NCBI GenBank assembly: GCA_027574665.1
Contig: CM050666.1
Location: 4,216,001 to 4,280,000, forward strand
Length of the DNA stretch: 64,000 nucleotides
DNA from: Rhynochetos jubatus
Lineage: Eukaryota > Chordata > Aves > Eurypygiformes > Rhynochetidae
Direction of reading: 5' to 3'
The position numbers and the translations under genes were made by a program. Shown piece by piece: positions 33,606 to 44,165 of this stretch (position 1 is its first letter; each line of letters starts with the position of its first letter). The notes below the pieces were generated by a model that saw only the letters and a list, made by a program, of their open reading frames with translations, ran no database searches and was not told the origin of the DNA.

Positions 33606-35456
33606 CATGTACCTGGGGGTACAGTAGAGCCCATAGACACAGAATGAGGCAGGAAGATAATCAAGATAATTAAAACTACTTTTCTGTCCCTCCGTGTGAA
33701 ATACTGGTGGTGTCAGAATTCCTCATTCCAGCTGCCCCAGGAAGACACTTCCATTGACTTCAGTGGCTGGTAGCTCTAGCCTGATGTGAAACTCTGAAGA
33801 TTTTAAGTTATGTTGAAGAGATGAGAGTATTTTCGGAAGTGAAGTGTTACTGTTCTTCTGAGAACTTTATTTGGAAAAAGAACAAATTTTATTCCAAAAT
33901 ATACAAAAAAAAATATTCTTACCGTGGAAATGCAGAGCCTGAAAACTCAAATGACATTAGGTCACTGGCTTCCTTTTATCAATAACTTTGAAGTCTTGTC
34001 CTAGTTTTCTAATTTAGATTCTTGTGATAAGAGGTTCTCAGCAAGCCTGGGCAAAAGCCAAGACCCTCTCCCTCTAATAGGTTGGGAACACGACTACCAG
34101 TAGCAGTTCCAGCTTTGAAGATCGGCCAGGTCTTAAAAGCAGCTGCAGGGACTCAGCAGAGACAAACCCCGAGACTTTGGACTGCTTGGAATTTCAGCCA
34201 GTTCACGAACCCAAACGCATCAGCCATATATCGGGTTAGGTTTTTAAAAGCATGGTGCTGTTGCGCTGGGCAGCGTGCACGAGGCAGATTTCCTGTGGTT
34301 TGCAGAGCTCTCCGTGCACTTGCTCTTTAAATTCCCTCCTGCTGCAGTATGGTCAGGTACCAGTTCCCACCTCATCTGCTAACAAAAGCTTGTAAAAATT
34401 TTGACTAATAAGGTGGAGAACTAAGAGCTTACAGTTCAATTTACTTTTGAGCAGCTGTCCTTGGGGATAAGCCAGGACTGGGCAGCCCCCAAGCTGTATC
34501 TTATCTGAGTGAATGACGTGGATATCTGTGCCAGGGAAGGGGAAACCATTCATTTCTAGAGTAGACAGTGGCTGATTTCTACCAGTGCCAGAGTCCACCT
34601 CTTCCTGCTAACCAAGACTAGGTACTCCTGAAGAAGGTGGGTAGGTATGAAGGCTACCACTCCCTAGAAGTCAGTTTCTCCACTGTAGTGTTGGGATATG
34701 CTCTGGGACACTAGAAAAAAACTTAGAAAGTGCTTTCCCTGCTCTGAGAACCACTGCCAGCTGAGTGCAGTATAGCCACAAAATTTGCCACATGTTTTGG
34801 CAATAAGAAAAATTGGAATCCTTGCATTCAGGGGAGCTAGCAGGTAGCCTTGGCCACCCCACCGTGCAGTATGGGTCACTACAGGGGTACTGGGCATTGG
34901 GGTCTGTCCTGGAGAATGAAGGTGATGGGTTGCCGGTGCTGGTGCCACGGCTCCGAGAGCAGGAGAGGGGATCATCCAAGCATGCCGTGCTGGCTTGGCA
35001 CTGCCGTGTGCCTGAGTTATCTCTGCTCTCACATGCTGTTTGTGCAGAGCAGGAGGACCTGAGCCCCAAAAGCTACATTTCATTTAGTAATTAATTAGTG
35101 ACTCTTGACCCCAGGCAGCTTCAGCCCGCTGACAATAACAAGATTGCAGCCTGTGTATACGCTAGCCTCCGTGCCCTTACCACTCTCATTACATTAGCTG
35201 AAATCCCTTGCAACAAAGACATGGGCTGCCTGGCAGGTGAGGGGATAAAGCCTCTTTTTCTTCATGGTTTGGGTCTGTTTCCCTGCAGACTTAGCACTTA
35301 GGTGTTCCCCCTCTGCTTACAGCGGCACCTTGCCCCGCGACATTGTCCCCAAAGGCCATGGCAGCACCAGGAGGGCAGCTCACATAAAGTGCCCACCATC
35401 TCTCGCCAGCAGAGAGATTAATTGTTTGGGAATCCTCCCCACAATGCCCTCTGTAG
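33606..35456. other. Unique sequence, no gene seen
   Basis: An A-run lies at 33905-33912. No coding domain was recognised. Weak resemblance to the 3' end of MIR near 34665-34700 (CAGTTTCTCCACTGTA) was judged too short to call. Confidence 0.5.
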
Positions 35457-35679
35457 GCTCCAGAGGAAGAGAGCACCAACCTCTGAGCACAAGGGTGAAG
35501 TGGGGCAGGGCTGGGGCCGCAACGGGCGTAAGGCTGTGCGGGCTCCAGCAGCCAGGTGTAGCATCAATGAGGACTTGGCCGAAGTTCCTCAGTCACACCA
35601 GGTGTGCCCGAGCAGCGATACCAGCTGTGCCAGCTGCGCCAGCTGCGCCAGCTGCCTGGGGCAGCTCTGCAGCGAGGAG
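35457..35679 (+). other. Candidate exon with cysteine-rich frame
   Basis: A pyrimidine-rich stretch ending CCCTCTGTAG (acceptor at 35456) and GAGGAG|GTAAGC (donor at 35680) bracket 223 bases. Two plus-strand frames are open throughout. One gives SSDTSCASCASCASCLGQLC near its end, because of the 9-base tandem repeat; the other gives an alanine/proline-rich run. Repeats of this kind often yield chance open frames. No family is recognised and no partner exon was found. Confidence 0.22.
35621..35656. repeat. 9-base tandem repeat of CAGCTG E-boxes
   Basis: There are four units, CCAGCTGTG, CCAGCTGCG, CCAGCTGCG and CCAGCTGCC, each holding one CAGCTG. The E-boxes therefore recur every 9 bases. It is too short to be a typical minisatellite. 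It could be a bHLH binding platform or simple slippage. Confidence 0.9.
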
Positions 35680-36466
35680 GTAAGCTGGGAGCTGCCGTTA
35701 GCGTGTTTTCCGTCTCGGACGGCAGTGCTTTCACACTCAGAATGTTTTTAATTATTTGTTGGAAGGTTTTGAGAGCTCCTAGGGTAATGGAGGGGCCTCA
35801 ATCAGTGTTTCTTAGCTGAAGGCATCTATGGATGTGCATTCCCTCGCCTTAGTCGTAGCTGATCCTTGCGTCGAGAGCAGAGCTTGTGCCAAGTGCTTGG
35901 GTGGTTCCTTGGTGGCTCTGGTAGCAGGTCTCAGTGGCTGGCAGCTCCAGGCGTGTTGGAGTTTGCACCAAACACTATGGAATTTGCAGTGAAGTGGCTG
36001 TTTCTCCTAAATTATCACTTATTATTTTGCCTTGCAACACTGCAGCACACTTAACCTCGCAGGGAAGGCATAAAACGTCGTTTGTGGGAGTAGCAGAGTG
36101 GCTGTAAAACAAAGGGGCTTTGGCTTGCTCAGGTGAGTTGGTGGCTGTAGCTGCAGCCCTGTGCTGCTATTCCTTGCTATGCTATGCAATCCCTAATGCT
36201 CAGGGCCCATTCAGTATATACTTGAGCATGGAACGAGTCTTCACTGCTTCTCTTTTCCTGGAAGAAAATAGCAGCAGATGCCCCCTGGCAATCCAAACTC
36301 ACGATTCCAAGTGGGAACAATCAAAAGGAACAGATTCACATCCCTGCTTGGCCTTGGTCTTAGTGTGTAAGGAGCTAGTCCAGAATTTTTTTAATATTGT
36401 AACTACCTCTAGGATTTATAAAATCATGGTTGGCAGTGAAGGATCAAAAATGAATGACCTGGGGAT
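35680..36466. other. Unique sequence, no gene seen
   Basis: Only short frames are present. GATGCCCCCTGGCA (36279-36292) loosely resembles a CTCF site on the minus strand. No repeat was recognised. Confidence 0.5.
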
Positions 36467-36558
36467 GATAGAATCACAGAATGGTTTGGGTTGGAAGGGA
36501 CCTTAAAGACCATCTACTTCAAACCCCCTGCTGTGGGCAGATACACCTTCCACTAGAG
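36467..36558 (-). mobile_element. CR1 LINE, 3' tail fragment
   Basis: The plus strand begins GATAGAATCACAGAATGG and continues GTTTGGGTTGGAAGGGACCT, TAAAGACCATCTACTTC, then CACCTTCCACTAGA. This is the reverse complement of the CR1 3' end with its terminal repeat well kept. The resemblance stops at about 36558, so fewer than 100 bases of the element were inserted or survive. The terminal repeat is near consensus, which suggests a younger copy than 15168-15227. Confidence 0.93.
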
Positions 36559-36892
36559 CTTTGGTTGAGGGCATCTCCCCTCCAACGTGGCCTGTGGGCT
36601 CCAGCAGTGCAGGAAGCTGCACAGCTGCCTGTTGCACAGCATCGCTGCTGCGTAACCCGTGTATCTACCCGTGAGGCTTTGGAGTGTGTGGCCGAGATTC
36701 ATCTGTCCCTGTAACCCACAAGCACATTGCTGGAGACCCCGCATAACGTCTCCTCAAAGCTGTGATGCTGTTGTCCCCCTCAGCAGTTCCCTGCAGCTGG
36801 GAGAGCACGGAGGAGTGCAGCGTGGTGCACTCCGGAGAATAAAAGTGCGAAAGGAGAACACCACAGAGCGAGCCAGATGTTGCCACATCAGT
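36559..36892. other. Unique sequence, no gene seen
   Basis: No gene or repeat recognised. Confidence 0.45.
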
Positions 36893-36965
36893 GGGGAAGC
36901 AGAGTGGCTGAGAGCTCTGGCCAGGATAACTGTAACAATGTATGGGTCCAACCCTGTCCCCTGCT
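36893..36965 (+). repeat. tRNA-like A/B box pair, possible SINE relic
   Basis: GAGTGGCTGAGAGCTCTGG resembles the A box of leucine/serine-type tRNAs and tRNA-derived SINEs, and GGGTCCAACCC about 40 bases after its start resembles a B box. The spacing is a little shorter than in a tRNA (about 45) and no cloverleaf stems were found, so it is not a tRNA gene. It may be a worn SINE head or chance. Confidence 0.2.
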
Positions 36966-38015
36966 TTCTGCAGCTGCCTTCCCACCATCAAACCGCCTTC
37001 ATCCCTCCCATGCCTTCTCTCACCCATTGCTTACATCCTCTGAGAGAGACTGGAAGCACCGCACCAGGGTGAATATTTCTCCAAACCTGGTGCCCACTGC
37101 TAATCACTGCAGGGGCTGTTTCCACTTCTCTCCAACACCTGTGGATATTATATGGGGAAGAGATGGAGAGTCCCGTGGTGTTGAGTGGCCCGGAGTACAC
37201 ATGGGCAGTGCTGATGGGCTCTGCTTCTCTTTCCGTTAGCCCACCCTGCAAACGTGGTACTTCATGAAAGCATGAGACACAATGCGATCCGATAGTGCTA
37301 TCCTTGGGAAAAAAAAAATGTATTGAGTGATTTCTTTTGGTTTAAGCTGTGTAATTTATAGGGAAAACATATCCTTTTAGTGGCTTTTCTTTTATTGTCA
37401 TGTTTAGGAAGTTTTTTTGCATGTCATAACATTTTGTCTGTTTTTTCTGAAATCCTTCCATGAAGGAATGATTGTTTGCACAAACAGACTGACATGTTGA
37501 TACAGGCTGACAACTGCATGGCTAAGACCAAAATAAGATGTAAAGTAAACACATTTGCATAAGTTTATAATATGACCCAGTTCTTACAAAGCGGAGGAAA
37601 TGGGGAGATGTGAATCTAAGCAGCTTATCTTGCATCTCCCCTTTCTGCTGTGCCCCTCATTCTTAACCTCTGCTCCGTGAGTGCCATGGGAGAGTTGTCT
37701 GATTTTTCCATTCAGATTTGAAACAACAGGTCCCTCTTGTAGTTCACTTATGTTTTTGTTTTGCTTAGAAGGGAGGGCACGGAGGAGGGAGCATTCCCGG
37801 CTTTCCCCTCTTGAAACTGGTTGGTCTTTCCATCCTTTTTCTTCTCGGTTACACTTTAAAAGGCTTCTGTCAATGTATTTTCCATCACTTTAAAATTGCA
37901 TTGACATCCTGCTGTTTTGTGTCATAACTATGTAGCGTTGCAAAATGCTGATTTGGTACTATCTATTTCTTGATCTGCTTGTGGCATGATTTCCTTAAGG
38001 ATTTTGAGATTGGTG
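36966..38015. other. Unique sequence, no gene seen
   Basis: A 9-base A-run lies near 37311. The sequence is AT-rich from 37300 to 37600. No gene or repeat was recognised. Confidence 0.5.
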
Positions 38016-38112
38016 CCTCCGTTTTCCAGATGAGGAAACCAGAGTATAGAGCAGCAATTTCCTTTTGGCCATCCGGCAGCTATGTAGTAAAGCCAAAAAG
38101 CAGGACCTGTAT
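38016..38112 (-). mobile_element. MIR SINE relic
   Basis: The plus strand reads CTCCGTTTTCCAGATGAGGA, AACCAGAGTATAGAGCAGC, then CCGGCAGCTATGTAGTAAAG and CAGGACCTG. It follows the reverse complement of the MIR core and 3' end (cattttacagatgaggaaact, then the cacagctagtaagtggcagag block) in the right order and spacing. MIR activity predates birds, so this is a relic well over a hundred million years old. Confidence 0.72.
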
Positions 38113-40109
38113 CATTGGTGTCCTGGCTAGTGCAGGGAGGTTCGTTAGTGCTCAGCTGCCAGGGGATAATACAGCTGCCTGGTCTACGTGTTCTGACTAA
38201 CTGGAAGCAAAAGCCCTTGCCCAGAAGCCATGGGGTGTTTGTCCTACAGTTTGTGGCATGTACTGTGGCATCAGTCAGGTTGTTGGTTGGCTTTCACAAA
38301 GAAATTCCCCCAAAACATATGTGAATCCTGAAAATACCTTTTGAAGGGCCCTCTCTGAACCTGGCTGTCCCAGAGGGAGACAAAGGAGACCTTATAATCA
38401 AAACTGCAATGAAGCCATGCTGCATAGTTGGAGAGAAGAAATGAAGGAGGTCTTTTTAAAATAACGTGAAGTTCTTGTAGCAGAAAGATGCTTAAACTCA
38501 GCTGTTGGATAGGAAACATGGACTCCAGGTCCAGACATCCAAAGGACTTTGATTTGCACAATTTCTGTCTGCAATTAGACATCCCTCTGACTCTTGAGCT
38601 TCCTACAGCCAACTGTGGTGGTGGAGGAGCTACTGAACTCAACACAGCAGTGTCATCTGAACCTCAAAAGTCCCGCAGCAAGACTGTCTCAGCCCATGTC
38701 CATGGCCTGATACTCAAAGTTGATAACAGAGGAGCAAAGTTAAGCAAAGTAGCTTTGAACATAGCCACTTCAGTTTTGATAAGCAGGGGTGAACTGGTGC
38801 CAAATTATCTGACTAAGAGAGCCCTTGTGAGCAATTCTTGCTATGGACAGAACAGAATAATAGTTTCCAAAATTCCTGAAGGGAGCTGGAAGCGCTGGTC
38901 TCTTAGGGCATGAGCAATCCATGTGCACCGTCATTTAGTGTGTGAATTTCTGGAAGATAGTGTAGTTTAAGCGAATATTTATTTCTGAGCTTCATTTTGC
39001 CTATTTTAGGCAGTTTCTAGCTTGGTGTGTTAGCTTCTGTGCCTTGCTCAGATGTTCGTTATTTTAGGAGCTGACATTCAGTCCTTGGAGCTGTGAGGAC
39101 TCACAGCGACCCTCACATCACCCTCCTTTGTGGGTCCAGCTCTCCATCCCGCAGGCCTGAAGCAATCCCTATGGCTTGCTCAGCAGTCCAAGCTCCCTCC
39201 GGAGCAGCTGTTTTCCTGCTGTCCCCTCCGGCTCTGGGTATGTACCAAAGGGAACTGGAGGGTCAGAGCTGAGTTTGTTATACATCTGACCTCATGGTCA
39301 TCTGCAGGGGGACTTTGCTAATAACATTGCCAATGAGTAGAGTGGCACAAGGGTGCTTTGTCATGGCAATGTCATCCCAGAATAATATTGTGGAGCATTA
39401 GGGTTTTTTGTGTGTCATTACATACACTGGTAAGAGTCTAACAAGAACAACATGTGTTTGTGAGAATCCTAGACGCAGTGTCCCCACAGCCAGACCCTTC
39501 ATGTGTCTTTATTTTGTTGGATTTTGGGTGTGTCTCTCTCTTTACAGGAATTGTGCACTCAGTCTTAAAGAGTGTAAAGATATTCAGGATTACAAGCCCT
39601 AATTTTGATTTCCAAAGACAGCAATCTTTGGATCTTCTGAAATGTTAGGGCTTAGATAAATAGCCTAGAGTAGTTAGAGAAAAAATACTGGGGTTTGGGG
39701 GAATGGATAGCTGGGAAGGGGTTGATGTACATCTGTATTTTGTCATTCTGTGTAATTTTATGTAACACGCATCTGCTTCAGGACACTGGTAATACTTTTT
39801 GAGGACTGCTGGGGTATGTTGCAGGTTTTGTGGCTTTTACACTTTTCTTAGAAGGGATGGGAAGGGTTTCAGTGTACGTGGAGAAATACACAGCAGTGGT
39901 CGCTGGAATGGGGTTTGTGAACGTGCGAGTCCCAGCTGCTGTGTTTCCATGGCCAGGATGCTCAGACAGGAGCAGAGCTGAATTTGGCCCATTAACCGTG
40001 CTCTCTTATACTCCCCAGCAATAGCTTCATCTTAAACAAAATGGGAGACCTAAGTATGTATTTGCAGGTTTTGTAGGTGATTTGGAGCGGAAAGGAAAAT
40101 GTCATGGCT
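38113..40109. other. Unique sequence, no gene seen
   Basis: The open frame 38488-38913 (plus, 141 codons) has no recognised domain and no splice context. No repeat was recognised. Confidence 0.5.
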
Positions 40110-40245
40110 AGCGCTGAACTATCTTATGGAAACTCTAGATTCTCTTCCTGGCCATGCTACAAGTTTTCTGAGAAACTGTAGTCCAGTCACATATTTCCCT
40201 CCTCTGCCTTGGTATTGTTATTTGGGAATTGGGAATAATTAGCTG
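40110..40245 (+). mobile_element. MIR-like SINE relic
   Basis: GCGCTGAACTATCTTATGGA, then TAGATTCTCTTCCTGGCCAT, GTCCAGTCACATATTTCC, CTCTGCCTTGGT and GGGAATTGGGAATAATTA. This follows the forward MIR order: the post-B-box 'ttctattcctggctctgcc', the 'gggcaagtcacttaacctc' core, then the 'cctcagtttcc...aaatggggataata' end. It is worn but collinear over about 130 bases. Confidence 0.58.
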
Positions 40246-43200
40246 TTTTTTGACTGTTGCATCTGTTCAGACCACAACTAACTGGGACTTGACTTTAAAC
40301 TATGCGGCCAGATGCAACAGCAAGATGTTAGTCTGAACATTTGGCATGTCTGATCATTTTCATAGCTAATGTATCAGATAAAACTGAGCACAGGATGAAC
40401 ATGTCTCATTCCTGACTGTAGTCTAAACGATAGCTTGACACTCGTGTATTTCTGCATCAGTGGAACTTTTGGGTTTTTAAAGCCAGTGCATGGGTGGCAC
40501 TGATTTTGGGCTGGAGATGTTAATAGTTCAAACACGATATAGGAATTCAAGAGCAAAGAATGTGAAAGCTTGACTCCCAGATCAGAAGTAGGTGATGATA
40601 AGGATGTTGTTGGAGTCCTCTGGATATCATCTGATATGTGTCAGATCATCTGAATCCCCTGGTGAAGGGGTTGGCAAATAAATCCAGCTAGTGGCAATTC
40701 TACCACCCCAACTTTCAAAGCTCACTTTTTCTTGCAGGTAGATAAAAAGATATTAGGGATGTGTGCCTCATTTCTTTTAAATCCGTGCTTACTGCTCTGT
40801 GTCTCACAGGTCAACTGCACTGGTTTTGCATGTCATTGTGTTGGGGAGGAAGACAGGGCTTGAGCTGTCATCTTCTGTGGGAATTGCTGGGAGGCATCAC
40901 CCTGATCATGCTCATGCTTCAGATCGTTTACACAAGCTTTATAAATCCAGTGCTTTGGGAATATGGTTGTCCTTGCCGGGATATGTTAGAATAAACTAAG
41001 CCTGCAACCTCCATGAAGTGTGGGAGCAATGAGTCACATTACACAGATTGACTTACGTAGGAAAACTCCCTGCTAGGTGTCAGAAGAGAATGCGCTTTAT
41101 GCCTTTAGCCTCTGCGGTTGGGCAACACATGCTGTAAAAATGTTCTGGATGTGTGGCAAACCAGCTAGAGCTGGGAGCGCTGACCAGATCACAGGAACAC
41201 ACAAAGCCTGCACAAATGTCCAAAAACTTTTCAGTGGAAAAAGAGGATGTGAAATAAACTTAGACGTCTGGCAGCGTTTTGACAGGGCTATGATTTGTCC
41301 CTGAGAGCACATTTGTTAGATACACCCTGATTCACGTTTGTCACACCGCAGGCTTGGACAGAGCTGCTGCCGCTCATGGCAGGACATCCGAGATCACGAA
41401 CTCCCTCATTCCCCACTCCCAATATGCAATACCCCTGAGGAAGGGGAATAGCCTGATACTGAAGTTGTCTGTAAGCTACTTAGATCAGGATCCCTAAACT
41501 GCTGCACGGACTGTTGGATAATATACGTATAATTTTTTTTTATGGCTTTTTATGAAAAAGGAAGTGAGGCCTGGGCTGGTGAGACTGAAAGAGCAGGGAG
41601 TGGATTGGCTGTCAAGGGTCAGCCTCCCAATAGCCCTGTGATCAAAGGCTGCTCTCAGCAGCTTGAGTTTATAGGCAGCCAAGACAAACAATGAGCAACT
41701 TTATCTCCTTTCAGGAAAAAAAAAAAAAAAAACCTTAAGTTCCAGGAAACCATTTCTGGATCAGACAAATTTTGGTTGTTATTCCTTCTCTCTCTCCTGT
41801 AATGCAGCTATTTCTAGATGAAGGATGATAGCTGGGACACAGCAGAGTCAAGCCTAGATATGAACCAGGTTGTGCCATGTTCTAGGATGGTGTAAATCGG
41901 TGCAGACCCGGTGAACTCAGAAGAGCACAGCCAGTTTACTCCTGCTGAGAATCTGGCCTTCACCAGCAGCTGTCACTGGAAAAGCAGCAGGGAAGCTCTG
42001 AATTGTATCGTGGCCATTTCCCCGAGTTCGATCCCTTCTCTGAAGGTGTTGCCTCATTTGTTTGCAGCTGGAATATTGCCTATTTGGCTGTCCCAGCTGT
42101 GGCCTCCAGTGTCAGCTGGTCAGAACACAGCTGGCCAGTTTTAAACATGCTGGCTTCAGTGTCAACTCGCTGGATAAAGTGAACAGAGGGGAAAAATATT
42201 TTGGGCTCCTGTGTACTTGATTATTTGTTTGGGAGGAGAGGAAGATATGAGAAGAAAGCCTCTCATTCCTAAAATGGAAAAAGTTGCAAAACTTTTAGTT
42301 GGGTTTGGATCCGAGGGAGAGAAATCTTTTCAAAATGCAGAGTGTTCTTGATTTAGGATTTCCTGTTGGATACATTTCAGAAAACTATTTAAGTCCTAAG
42401 TGGCCAGTTTCTCAGCTAGAATAAATCTGTAAAGCTCCGCTGATATGAATCCATATAGCACGGTGACCCCAGCTTAAGATCTTGGGCCGAGGTCTGGTGG
42501 TGGATTGCAAAGATCTGTCCTTGTTCATGGGTTCAGAGCAGGATGAAATGGGAAGATAAGTGCTAGTCCCATTGTTCAGACCTGCATGTGGCTGTTTAAC
42601 CCCACCCCTGCAGTGCAGACACCCCCAGTAACTTGGGTGTTGGACTGTGCTGAGAAGATGCAGATGTCTTAGCTCAGGGTGGGCTGCAAGCTTTGTTTTG
42701 GCGCTTATGCTAGATAGACCTGGTCAGATCGGGGGGGAGGAGGCATGAAGCCTCCCAACCTTTCAACCAAACAGCCTTGAGGAGTCTTGTAGACATCACT
42801 GCTCTCTGTACTACATATTTCTACCCTTCTACACACTGAACATGGAAAATACTGTGAGAAAAGCTTTCTGAGCCAGGATTTAGTGCTGAGAATAGAGGCA
42901 AAAAGCCCTGGGGGCTCAAAAGAACATATTTCCATAGTCTTTCCAGATGTCCCTACAAAAAAAGTAGTGGAGAGTTGGAAGAGCGTGGCCAGTTGCAGCG
43001 ATGGGTGCTCCTGAAACGATAACAGGGATTGTTGCCTTGAGGTGTAGGAACAGGGCCATGGGAATGTTGCTGCTGCCAAAGTACGCAGGAGTACTTCACC
43101 TTCTCTTCTTCCCATCCACCCCAGTGGTCTTAAAGGGATAAATCTAATCTCCTCTTATGGATTTATGGATGGAAGGGGGAAGAGGAAGGAAAAGTTGGGT

Positions 43201-44029
43201 GCAGGCCTGCATATTATGCCAGTGGCATAATCAACAGCAGTTCAGGTCTGATTCTCTGTCCTGGGGTCTTACTACATGGAGTTGTTAAAGCTGTGAAAAT
43301 GCAACCAGCCTGGGGAAGAAAGGCATTCATAAATGGGTTACTGTGCTCCAGCAGAAAGGTCTGGGCTGAAGCAGAGACACTTGTTTGATGATGTGGGTGT
43401 GTTTTGAGTGCCTTTTGATTTTATTTTTTTCTCTTACCCTTCCTCCCACCATGGGAAGGAGCAGCTGCTGGAGGAGAGGGTTTCCAGGGCTGGGACAGAA
43501 GGTCCTAGATCTTCTTTCCCTGACTGGCACAGCTGGTCCAGGAAACACTCCCAAATCTGTGACTTTCATTTCCCACCCATCCGCAAAGGCTGGGCTGTGT
43601 CTACTGCTGCCATCTCCCCGTGATGTCTCATTCTCTCCTTTCACGTATTTTCTGTTCTTCTTCCTTTCTCCCACCCTTCAGAGTCAACACTGCAGCAGCC
43701 TGTGAGTGACAGCAAAAAATGAGCGACTTTATTTTGTTGAACTTTATTGACTTGCGTGCCTTTGTTTTAAGCCCATGGCATTCAGCTTGCTGCCTGCTGC
43801 TCCTGCCTCACGGGAACCGCTGAACTCCAGAAGTACAGGAGTTGACAGTCTGGTATTAATGTGCTTGGCACCTTCAGAAAGTCTGAGAGAATTAGGTACC
43901 ACTTCCCCAGGGATTTTAGCAAAGTTCAAATCTCCAGTTCCTAGAAGGTGCCTATGCCTCCCCCAGCCAAAACGCATTGCATTTCCATAACGTGTTTCGT
44001 TATTTATGTAGTATTTCTGCCCAATTACC
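40246..44029. other. Unique sequence, no gene seen
   Basis: Contains a 17-base A-run (41716-41732). A 136-codon frame on the minus strand (42705-43115) and overlapping frames at 43327-43705 have no recognised domain. No repeat was called, although 41815-41875 vaguely recalls a MIR core. Confidence 0.5.
41716..41732. repeat. Poly(A) tract, 17 bases
   Basis: This A-run directly follows CTCCTTTCAGG, so the region mimics a splice acceptor. No retroposon body is evident. Confidence 0.9.
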
Positions 44030-44165
44030 AGACTCGAATGAAGGTCTCAAGGTGCTCTGTGGATGCCAAGGGATGACCTCATCCGTAGTTAATGAAACTC
44101 TGGTGACCGATGGCCCTGTGACTTGCTCAGAGCACAACGCACTGGGCAACATGAGCCAGCTCCGT
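44030..44165 (-). mobile_element. Possible ancient MIR/L2-type repeat
   Basis: TCTCAAGGTGCTCTGTGGAT, GATGACCTCATCCGTAG, AATGAAACTCTGGTGACCGA, GTGACTTGCTCAGAGCACA and GCAACATGAGCCAGCTC follow the order of the reverse complement of L2/MIR-type elements (caaagcactttac, cctcacaa, gaaactgaggc, gtgacttgcccaaggtcacac, agtggcagagc). Divergence is high and CpG-containing differences are frequent. Confidence 0.4.

Noticed and set aside
34660-34700. MIR 3'-end-like CAGTTTCTCCACTGTA
   Set aside because: Too short, and upstream sequence does not follow the element.
36279-36292. CTCF-like GATGCCCCCTGGCA
   Set aside because: Only the central part fits; the 5' half of the motif has several mismatches.
42705-43115. 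Minus-strand frame of 136 codons
   Set aside because: No recognised motif or signal and no exon-like borders.
43681-43700. 20-base microexon bracketed by CCCTTCAG and GTGAGT
   Set aside because: Both borders are good but so short an unsupported exon is more likely a chance pairing.
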